Source of the DNA: Schlegelella_A sp038234975
GTDB lineage: Bacteria; Pseudomonadota; Gammaproteobacteria; Burkholderiales; Burkholderiaceae_C
DNA: 64,000 nt
Direction of reading: 5' to 3'
NCBI GenBank assembly: GCA_038234975.1
Contig: JBBSUK010000002.1
Location: 8,051 to 72,050 of the forward strand
The notes below the pieces were generated by a model. That model was given only the letters and a program-made list of their open reading frames with translations, was not told the DNA's origin and searched no databases. The position numbers and the translations under genes are program-made. Below are positions 38,453 through 45,143 of the stretch, piece after piece. The number at the start of each line of letters is the position of its first letter. Position 1 is the stretch's first letter.

Positions 38453-39384
38453 ACCGTGAACGGCCGCTCGGCCAGGAAGCGCCCGGCACTGCCGAGGGTG
38501 AACAGGTTGGGTGATTGCGTCGACGGCAGCAGCGCCCGGATGCGCAGATGGAACTGGCCGTAGTTGCCGGCGAACGCGCCGTCTCTCCAGACCCGGCGCA
38601 GCGCCTCGGTGAAGGCGCCGTTGTGCTCGCCGTCCATCGAGGTCTGGTTGTCCTGGCAGCCGGAAACGAGGATGACGGCGGGCCGGAAGTCCTGGACCGT
38701 CGCCGACAGGCGGCCACTCGCGGCGACCTGCGCGAGCGCCGCGTCGGGGTCGACGGTGGCGGTGCCGGCGGCCTTGGCGAGCGCATGCTGCAGGCCGTCG
38801 TAGAACGCGCGGTGCTCGCGGTAGACGCGCATCGCCACCGCCTGCGGCATCAGCTTCGGCCGCTCGGCCGGGCTCGTCGGCAACGACGGCGGCTGCGCCC
38901 GCGTGACGGTGCCGCTGTGGCAGCTGTCGGAGAGCACGAGGATGCGCACGCCGTCGCCGAAGCGGGCGAGCTCGGCGTAGAGCTCGTCGTCGACGAGCTG
39001 GCCGTCGAACAGGCACCAGGTCTCGTCCTGCTTGTCGGCCTCGTCGCCCGAGACGTCGGGCACCTGGCCGCCGTGGCCCGAGTAGGTGAGGAAGAACAGG
39101 TCGCCGGTGCGCAGCTGCTTCGCCGCGGCGCGCAGGCCGGCGAGCGTCGACTTGCGGGTCGCCTTCTTCGTCAGCAGCGTCGTCGGCTTCATGCCGGCGG
39201 CGCGGGCGATGGCCGCCATGTCGTGGGCATCGAACTCGCAGGCAGCGAGCGGCCCGTCCCAGCCGGCATAGGCGGCGGCGCTGACGGCGTTGAGGCCAAC
39301 GTGCAGCGACATCGCCTTCGGCGCTCGCGCAGCCGATGGGATCCTGGCTGCCTTCCGGGTCCTGCTCGCACGTGCCGTGGCCAT
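38449..39384 (-). CDS. Caspase-family (C14/metacaspase-like) protease
   Basis: This 311-residue protein has a p20-like caspase domain with catalytic H104 (YSGHGGQ) and C155 (SDSCHSG), and the GDEADKQDE acidic segment (113-121) typical of type I metacaspases, which prefer Arg/Lys at P1. A basic 24-residue N-terminal segment precedes the domain. The ATG at 39384 is chosen because AGGAGG lies 6 bases upstream; the ATG at 39312 lacks a site. No prodomain, signal peptide or transmembrane segment is seen. Its end is fused by overlap to the hydrolase-CHAT gene, a plausible cleavage partner or second effector. Confidence 0.88.
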   Translation of the reverse strand: MATARASRTRKAARIPSAARAPKAMSLHVGLNAVSAAAYAGWDGPLAACEFDAHDMAAIARAAGMKPTTLLTKKATRKSTLAGLRAAAKQLRTGDLFFLTYSGHGGQVPDVSGDEADKQDETWCLFDGQLVDDELYAELARFGDGVRILVLSDSCHSGTVTRAQPPSLPTSPAERPKLMPQAVAMRVYREHRAFYDGLQHALAKAAGTATVDPDAALAQVAASGRLSATVQDFRPAVILVSGCQDNQTSMDGEHNGAFTEALRRVWRDGAFAGNYGQFHLRIRALLPSTQSPNLFTLGSAGRFLAERPFTV

Positions 39385-39390
39385 CGGTCG

Positions 39391-39396
39391 CCTCCT
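39391..39396 (-). promoter_or_regulatory. Strong Shine-Dalgarno of the caspase-family gene
   Basis: AGGAGG, a full consensus site, lies 6 bases before the ATG at 39384. It decides the start against the internal ATG at 39312 and adds a basic N-terminal extension of 24 residues to the protease. Confidence 0.75.
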
Positions 39397-39472
39397 GGGC
39401 CGGTCTCGCGCCGGTGCCGCCGATTGGAGCACCGCGCTTCGCCACGCCGCAACCCCCGCGCGTTGACGAGGT

Positions 39473-40222
39473 TCAGAGGGATCGCGTGTCGATCCGGGCG
39501 AGGGCGACGCCGCGCCGGGTCGCGAGCTCGACCATGCCGCCGGTGCCGCCGCGGCCGCCGCGGCCGCCGTCCCACAGGCACAGCAGCACCGGGAATTCCG
39601 TGCCCGACTCCGCAGCTGCGTCGAGCAGCCAGGCATTGCATCTAGCGAACGCGTCGTCGGGGTCGGCGTCGGCCGGCAGCGGGCCGAGGACGACGTCGGC
39701 TTCGAGCCGATCGGCGACGTCGACGCGGCGCTCGACAGCGACGAACCGCTCGCACCAGCGCTCGCCGTCGACGACCGGCCTGACCGAACGCGCCAGGAAG
39801 ACCTCGCGCGGCAGCGGCAGCAACAGCCGCAGGCGCAGCCCGCGGTCGAGCGCCTGCTCCGCGAAGAGGAGGTCGCTGCCAGCGGCCCCCTGCGTGAGCG
39901 CGAGGTCGCCGGGGCCGGCGCACAGGGTGTCGAGCGCCGCGCCGATGTGCGAGGCAGCCGACGCCATGCGGTCGACCGGCAGGCGCGGTCTCGCGCGGCC
40001 CGGCGCGTCGGCGAGGTGACCGGAAAAGACGATCGCGCGACGCGGCTGCTCCCGGACTCCATCGAACCTGCGCCGCGCGTTCGGCAAACCTTCGCGTTGT
40101 TCGTGTTCGACGAGCGGAGGATTCTGCGCGTGCGTTTTCGGTCCGTCCACGTGTGTCGTGGCTTGCCGTGAACGCCGGGAAGTCTTCACGGTCGTGCCGG
40201 CTGGCGTGTCGGGCGCGTTCAT
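39473..40222 (-). CDS. SLOG-like Rossmannoid protein, putative nucleotide-ligand sensor
   Basis: This 249-residue protein has a core (about 60-249) with a first strand ending in FSGHLADAP (66-74), the segment LTQGAAGSDLLFAEQAL (109-125) and LRLLLPLPREVFLARSV (131-147). This succession resembles SLOG/LOG-like domains, which bind nucleotides or nucleotide-derived signals and often occur with TIR, caspase or CHAT effectors. The first 55 residues are polar and low in complexity, so the start is uncertain: ATG 40222 is used, TTG 40228 and a GTG near 40150 are alternatives. It lies 38 bases after rlpA and 88 before the caspase gene. The ligand is unknown. Confidence 0.6.
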   Translation of the reverse strand: MNAPDTPAGTTVKTSRRSRQATTHVDGPKTHAQNPPLVEHEQREGLPNARRRFDGVREQPRRAIVFSGHLADAPGRARPRLPVDRMASAASHIGAALDTLCAGPGDLALTQGAAGSDLLFAEQALDRGLRLRLLLPLPREVFLARSVRPVVDGERWCERFVAVERRVDVADRLEADVVLGPLPADADPDDAFARCNAWLLDAAAESGTEFPVLLCLWDGGRGGRGGTGGMVELATRRGVALARIDTRSL

Positions 40223-40260
40223 GTGCAAGCACTGACCGCGGACGCTCAGCGCGGTCGCAC

Positions 40261-41160
40261 TCAGCGCGGCGCCGCCTTCTCCATGATCAGCGGCACGATG
40301 CCGAACGCGGCGCGGATGCGCGCCGCCGCCTGCGCGGCCTCGTCACGGCTCGGATACGGGCCGACCTGCACGCGAAAGAGGCTGGCATCGGCGACGGTGG
40401 CCAGCTGTGCGGCCATCGCCTCGATCTCGACGGCGACACGACGCTGCAACGACGCCGCGCCCGACGCTTCGCGAAAGGCGCCGATCTGCACCCAGAAACC
40501 GGCCGCGGCGGGCTCCGCCGGCGGCGTGGCCGAGGCGGTGGAAACCGGCACGACGGCATCGGCCGGGACGGTCGTGGCGACGGCCGGCGCCGGCTCGCGA
40601 CGCCACGAGCCGGTCCGGATCTCGTCCCAGGTGATCCGCTGCAGCTCCACCGGCGCAACGCCCCGAAGCACGCCGAGCTTGGCCGCCGCCGCGTAGCTGA
40701 GGTCGACGATGCGGCCGGGGTGGAACGGCCCGCGGTCGTTGACGCGGACGACGATCTCCCGGCCGTTCGCCGGGTTGCGGATGCGCGCGTAGCTGGGGAT
40801 CGGCAGCGTCGGGTGCGCGGCCGTCATCGCGTACATGTCGTAGCGCTCGCCGCTGGCCGTCGGCCGGCCGTGGAACTTGCGCCCGTACCACGACGCCAGG
40901 CCGCGCTCGACGAGCGCGCTGTCGGCGGGCAGCGGCACGTAGTCGCGGCCGAGCGCCTGATACGGCTTGTTGGCCCCGCCGGGGCGGACGGCCTCGACGC
41001 GCGGCTCTGCGTCGGGGAGCCGGTCGACATCGGCGGGTGGATCGCTGCCGGGGCCGTCATGTTGCGCGGGGTCGCGGGGCGCCCCGCCGCCCGGGGCGCT
41101 GGCGCAGCCGCCGAGCATCGCCGCGAGCAGCGCCGTGACCAGCGCTGCTGTCGCCCTCAC
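40261..41160 (-). CDS. rlpA: RlpA-type septal ring lytic transglycosylase/lipoprotein with SPOR domain
   Basis: This 299-residue protein has lipobox LGGC (C19), so it is a lipoprotein. It has a double-psi beta-barrel RlpA domain (ASWYGRKFHGRPTASGERYD, then NDRGPFHPGRIVDLS) and a C-terminal SPOR domain (GFWVQIGAFREA) that binds denuded septal peptidoglycan. RlpA proteins cut naked glycan strands at division sites. The GTG at 41160 overlaps the stop of the OmpA-like gene (GTGA), making a two-gene envelope unit. Only 38 bases separate it from the SLOG-like gene on the same strand. Confidence 0.93.
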   Translation of the reverse strand: MRATAALVTALLAAMLGGCASAPGGGAPRDPAQHDGPGSDPPADVDRLPDAEPRVEAVRPGGANKPYQALGRDYVPLPADSALVERGLASWYGRKFHGRPTASGERYDMYAMTAAHPTLPIPSYARIRNPANGREIVVRVNDRGPFHPGRIVDLSYAAAAKLGVLRGVAPVELQRITWDEIRTGSWRREPAPAVATTVPADAVVPVSTASATPPAEPAAAGFWVQIGAFREASGAASLQRRVAVEIEAMAAQLATVADASLFRVQVGPYPSRDEAAQAAARIRAAFGIVPLIMEKAAPR

Positions 41161-42464
41161 GCGCAGTCGACGGTCCGGAACTCGACGCGCCGATCGAGCG
41201 CGTCGCGGGCATCGTCGGTGCCGAGGTCGACGATCGTCTCGCGCGAGCCGACGCCGATCGCGTCGAGCCGACCGACCAGCGCCTTGTCGAGCGACTCCAG
41301 GCCCTCGCGAACCGCGCCGGCGCGCCGCTTCGACAGCGCGTCGTTGCCGGCGGCGCTGCCGGTCCGGCTGGTGTGGCCGACGATGCGCATGCAGGTCTCG
41401 CGGACGCCGGCCTGCAGCGCGATCTCGCGCAGCCACATCGCGTACTGGGCGCGCAGGTCGGCCGAGGCGATCAGCCGTGTCGACCCGGGTGCGAAGAGCA
41501 GCTTGATCGGCAGTCGGCGCGCTTCCAGGCCGACGCCGACGATGCGCCCGAACGCCTCGGCCGCTTCCTTGCGCTTGCCGCTGCGCCAGCTCGCGAGGTA
41601 GAGACCGTTGAGCACGCGCAGGTCGTCGCGCGCGGCCAGTGGCCCCGCCTCGCTGAAGAGACGCAGTGCTTCGGGCGTGCGGTTCTCCGCGAGCGCGACC
41701 TGCGCCTCGCGGATCAGCGCCTGCGCCGGCAGCCGCGCCAGGTAGTCAGGGGCGATCGCGTCGCCGGGCGAGCTGCCCTGGCACGACTTGATGTAGGCCA
41801 GCGTCGTCTTGTCCAGCGCCCAGGTCGGGCTGTCGCGGTAGAAGGGCGTCGGCTCGGCGTTGACGGTCGCGACCGTCGCCCGGTCGACGCGCTTGGCGAC
41901 GAGCTTGCCGCTGGCGAGGTCGATCAGCACGAGACAGACGCGAAACGCGTCGGCCGATGGGGCGCGGCCGTCGCCGGTGTGCACCGGCGTCAGCGTTCCG
42001 ATCAGCAGGAGGGGCTTGCGCGCCAGTGCAGCGCGCGACAGCGGCTGCAGTTTCCACTGCGGCGCGCGTGACTGCAGCAGCGTGGCGAGTTGCTGGCCGA
42101 TTAGCGTCGTGCCGGCCGTCTGCTGCCCGCTCGACGCATCGACGAGCGGGTCGATCACCAGGTCGCGCGGACCTGCGCCGAGGACGCCGCGGGCGTCCTG
42201 CAGAAGCCGTTCGCCAGCGCGCGCGACCACCTCGGCGAACGCGCCCGGAGCTTCAAGGACCTGCGGCGCCGGCGGGACCGGCGACGTCCGTGACGGTGCC
42301 GGGGCGGGTGCGGCCGGCGGCGGCGTGTCGCGCTTGTCCGGGCCGGCGCAGCCGGCCGCGGCGGCGATCACGACCGCCAGCGAGAACGAGGCGGCGCCGC
42401 GAGCGACGAATCCGCTGCGATGCAACGACTGGGGCGACTGGGGCGACTGGGGCGGCCTGGGCAT
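41157..42464 (-). CDS. OmpA-family peptidoglycan-binding lipoprotein
   Basis: This 435-residue protein has a hydrophobic export segment ending in AAGC, a likely lipobox, after about 37 residues. A Pro-rich linker and a periplasmic domain (about 70-310) resembling the FlgO/CsgG-like nucleoside-binding fold in outline follow. A C-terminal OmpA domain (about 315-435) contains VGHTSRTG and DALDRRVEFRT, the peptidoglycan-binding signature region. It links outer membrane to cell wall. The start is uncertain: ATG 42464 is used, and 42506 is another in-frame choice. It overlaps rlpA. Confidence 0.85.
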   Translation of the reverse strand: MPRPPQSPQSPQSLHRSGFVARGAASFSLAVVIAAAAGCAGPDKRDTPPPAAPAPAPSRTSPVPPAPQVLEAPGAFAEVVARAGERLLQDARGVLGAGPRDLVIDPLVDASSGQQTAGTTLIGQQLATLLQSRAPQWKLQPLSRAALARKPLLLIGTLTPVHTGDGRAPSADAFRVCLVLIDLASGKLVAKRVDRATVATVNAEPTPFYRDSPTWALDKTTLAYIKSCQGSSPGDAIAPDYLARLPAQALIREAQVALAENRTPEALRLFSEAGPLAARDDLRVLNGLYLASWRSGKRKEAAEAFGRIVGVGLEARRLPIKLLFAPGSTRLIASADLRAQYAMWLREIALQAGVRETCMRIVGHTSRTGSAAGNDALSKRRAGAVREGLESLDKALVGRLDAIGVGSRETIVDLGTDDARDALDRRVEFRTVDCA

Positions 42465-42687
42465 GTGCGGTCGGTGTGGCGGGCCGCGACGGATGCGGCG
42501 CCGCACTGTAGCCCGCGCCCGCCCGGCTCATCGGCATCGGCCAGCGCCGGCGGTCCGTCGAAACGCCCGGTTCGCGTCCTACGTCTCACGCGGGAGCGAG
42601 CCGACAGGCGGGTCGCTGACGATTTGCGACAGTTGTGCATCGGCGGCGCAACGGCGCCATCGACCCGCAACGAAAACGGAGATCAGC

Positions 42688-42873
42688 ATGAACAAGGACC
42701 AAGTCAAGGGCAACGTCGAACAGGCCAAGGGCGCCGTCAAGGAAACGACGGGCAAGGTCGTCGGCAACCGCGACCTGCAGGCTGAAGGCGCTGTCGACAA
42801 GGCGGCGGGCAAGACGCAAGAGAAATTCGGCGACGCCAAGGAATCGGTCAAGAAGGGCGTCGACAAGCTCTGA
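42688..42873 (+). CDS. CsbD-family stress-response protein
   Basis: This 61-residue, highly hydrophilic protein is built from Lys/Glu/Ala/Gly-rich amphipathic units of the type KGNVEQAKGAVKETTGKVVGN, the CsbD family pattern. Such proteins accumulate in general stress or stationary phase; the biochemical role is not known. GGAG lies about 7 bases before the ATG. A strong hairpin terminator follows, so it is a single-gene unit. The 223 bases between the OmpA-family start and this gene should contain its promoter; no clear consensus is visible by eye. Confidence 0.92.
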   Translation: MNKDQVKGNVEQAKGAVKETTGKVVGNRDLQAEGAVDKAAGKTQEKFGDAKESVKKGVDKL

Positions 42874-42889
42874 CCAGCGGGTGTATCCC

Positions 42890-42935
42890 GAGCGGCGGGC
42901 GACGTGGGTCGCCCGCCGCTCTCGTTCTTGCTTCG
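42890..42935 (+). terminator. Rho-independent terminator after the CsbD-family gene
   Basis: GAGCGGCGGGCGAC (42890-42903) and its exact complement (42908-42921) form a 14-bp stem with a 4-base loop GTGG. T-rich sequence (tcgttcttgcttcg) follows. It lies 16 bases after the stop. Reading from the helicase side the stem is the same, so it could also stop transcription of the convergent gene. Confidence 0.85.
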
Positions 42936-42948
42936 CGTTTCGATCCGT

Positions 42949-45051
42949 TCAGCAGCTCCAGCGCTCGCGCAGCAGCCGGGTGATGTCGATCGAGGCGGAT
43001 TCGGCGGCCGCCCCGTCGTGCGCGACAGCGCCGGTTTTCGCACCGGCCTCGTCGAAACACGCGCGAACCTCGGGCGGCAGGAACCGGCTGATCGACCCGT
43101 AGACGTGCCGGTCGCCCCACTGCCGCTGCTGCGTGACGTAGAACCGTTGCGGGACCAGCACATGCAGGTGCTGCCGCGCCCGCGTGAGCGCGACATAGAG
43201 CAGGCGGCGTTCTTCCTCGATTTCTTCGGCCCGGCCGGTCGCCATGTCCGACGGAATGCAGCCGTCGACGGCGTTGAGCACCGACACCGCCGTCCACTCC
43301 TGGCCCTTGGCCGAATGGATCGTCGACAGCACGAGCCAGTCCTCGTCGCGTAGGGGTTCGCCCGATTCGTCGCTGGTCGCGGCCGGCGGGTCGAGTGCGA
43401 GCTCGGTGAGGAAGCGGTCGCGCGACGGATAGCCGACGGCGAGGCGGACGAGCTGCGCGATGTCGGCGGCGCGCGGCTCGGGCTCGTCGAAGAGGCGGTC
43501 GAGCTGCGGCCGGTACCAGCGCTCGACGGCGTGCAACGGCTCGGGCCAGGCCGCCTCGTCGTCGCGCAACGCGTCGAGCAGCGACACGAAGCCGGCCCAT
43601 GCTGCGGCCGCCGATGGCGGCGCGACGATGCCGCGCCAGGCCGCGACGGGGTCCTCTGCGTCGCGCAGCCGTCCGGCGATGCGCCCGGCGGTTTGCGCGC
43701 CGATGCCCGGCACGAGTTGCAGCGCGCGCAGCGCGGCGCGCTCGCCTCGCGGGTTGGCAGCGAGGCGAACGATCGACAGCACATCCTTCACGTGCGCACC
43801 TTCGAGAAACCTGAGGCCGCCGTACTTGACGAACGGAATGTTGCGACGCGCCAGTTCGAGCTCGAGGGCCGCGCTGTGCGAGGCGGTGCGAAAGAGCACC
43901 GCCTGGCGCTTCAGGGCCAGGCCGCTTTCGCGCAACGCGAGCGTGCGGTCGGCGACCCACGCCGCCTGCTCGCTCTCGTCGCCCACCGCGACGAGCATCG
44001 GCCGCTCGAACGCGGCGCGGTCGCTCCACATCGTCTTGGCGTGGCGTTCGCCGGCCAGCGCGATGACGGCGTTCGACGCCGCCAACAGCGGCGCCGTCGA
44101 GCGGTAGTTGCGTTCCAGGGCGACGACGGTCGCGGGCGGATCGAACCGCGCCGCGAAGTCGAGGATGTTGCGCACCTCGGCGGCGCGAAACGAGTAGATC
44201 GACTGCGCGTCGTCGCCGACGACGGTGAGGTTTCGGCCGGCCGGCGCGAGCGCCGCGACGATCGCCGCCTGCAGCCGGTTGGTGTCCTGGTATTCGTCGA
44301 CGAGGACGTGATCGAAGCGCCGGCGCATCGCCGCGGCGACCGACGGTGCATCGAGCGCGGCCTGCCAGGCGAGCAACAGGTCGTCGAAGTCGAGCACGTG
44401 CTGGCCGGCCTTGGCTTCGGCGTAGGCAGCGAACAGGCGCCGGAGTTCCTCGCGGTGCTCGAGGCACCACGGGAAATGTGCTTCGAGCACGGCGTCGAGC
44501 GTGCCGCAGGCGTTGACGACACGGCTGTGGATCGCCAGGCAGGTTCCACGTTGCGGGAAGCGCGACCGCGACGCCGCGTGGCCGAGCCTGGCGCGCAACA
44601 GGTGCATCAGGTCCTCGGAGTCGCTGCGGTCGTCGACGCCGAACGCCGGATCGAGGCCGAGCGTGGCGGCGTGCGCGCGCAGCAGCCGCGCGCCGACGCT
44701 GTGGAACGTGCCGCACCAGGCCAGCCGCGACGCGCCGGCCTGCGGCGCGAGCCCGAGCGCGTCGCGCAGGGCGCGGCCGACTCGGCGCTCCATCTCCGCG
44801 GCGGCGCGCCGCGAGAAGGTGAGCAGCAGGATGCGCGACGGGTCGACGCCCGCCGCGACGAGCCGCGCGACGCGCGACGCCAGCGTCAGCGTCTTGCCCG
44901 ACCCGGCGCCGGCGATGACGAGCAACGGCCCGCACGCACCGCCCGCGGCGACCGCCTCGATGCCGTGCTCGACGGCGCGCCGCTGCTCGGCGTTGAGTAC
45001 GGGATGAGGGCTGCCCGAGGGGGGAATCGGCATTGCGGTCGGCGTGGGCAT
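42949..45051 (-). CDS. UvrD/Rep-family ATP-dependent DNA helicase
   Basis: This 700-residue superfamily 1A helicase has Walker A AGAGSGKT (47-54, K53), a TFSRRAAAEM motif Ia, DEYQDTN (motif II), GDDAQSIYSFRAA (motif III), NYRST (motif IV), HSAKGQEW (motif V) and VALTRARQ (motif VI). It unwinds DNA 3' to 5' in repair or replication restart. It resembles UvrD/PcrA in order but has a shorter C-terminus. It is divergent from the diguanylate cyclase gene. It could be a second, accessory helicase rather than UvrD itself. Confidence 0.9.
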   Translation of the reverse strand: MPTPTAMPIPPSGSPHPVLNAEQRRAVEHGIEAVAAGGACGPLLVIAGAGSGKTLTLASRVARLVAAGVDPSRILLLTFSRRAAAEMERRVGRALRDALGLAPQAGASRLAWCGTFHSVGARLLRAHAATLGLDPAFGVDDRSDSEDLMHLLRARLGHAASRSRFPQRGTCLAIHSRVVNACGTLDAVLEAHFPWCLEHREELRRLFAAYAEAKAGQHVLDFDDLLLAWQAALDAPSVAAAMRRRFDHVLVDEYQDTNRLQAAIVAALAPAGRNLTVVGDDAQSIYSFRAAEVRNILDFAARFDPPATVVALERNYRSTAPLLAASNAVIALAGERHAKTMWSDRAAFERPMLVAVGDESEQAAWVADRTLALRESGLALKRQAVLFRTASHSAALELELARRNIPFVKYGGLRFLEGAHVKDVLSIVRLAANPRGERAALRALQLVPGIGAQTAGRIAGRLRDAEDPVAAWRGIVAPPSAAAAWAGFVSLLDALRDDEAAWPEPLHAVERWYRPQLDRLFDEPEPRAADIAQLVRLAVGYPSRDRFLTELALDPPAATSDESGEPLRDEDWLVLSTIHSAKGQEWTAVSVLNAVDGCIPSDMATGRAEEIEEERRLLYVALTRARQHLHVLVPQRFYVTQQRQWGDRHVYGSISRFLPPEVRACFDEAGAKTGAVAHDGAAAESASIDITRLLRERWSC

Positions 45052-45143
45052 GGCGCGATGAGCACTGTAAATCCATCCAGCCGCCCGAGGCGCGGCGAGG
45101 CATCGTCATCGCCGCGCGCCTTCATTTCGGCGCGACGCTGCCG

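Noticed and set aside
38453..39445. Extension of the giant CHAT protein reading frame to 39445 (2,234 codons)
   Set aside because: The extra 331 codons lie on top of the caspase-family gene in another frame, are Arg/Ala-rich without motifs, and the GTG at 38452 gives the usual 4-base overlap.
42427..42455. Threefold 9-base tandem repeat (ggggcgact type)
   Set aside because: It codes for a short Pro-Gln-Ser repeat in the N-terminal segment of the OmpA-family protein; too short and ordinary to be a separate element.
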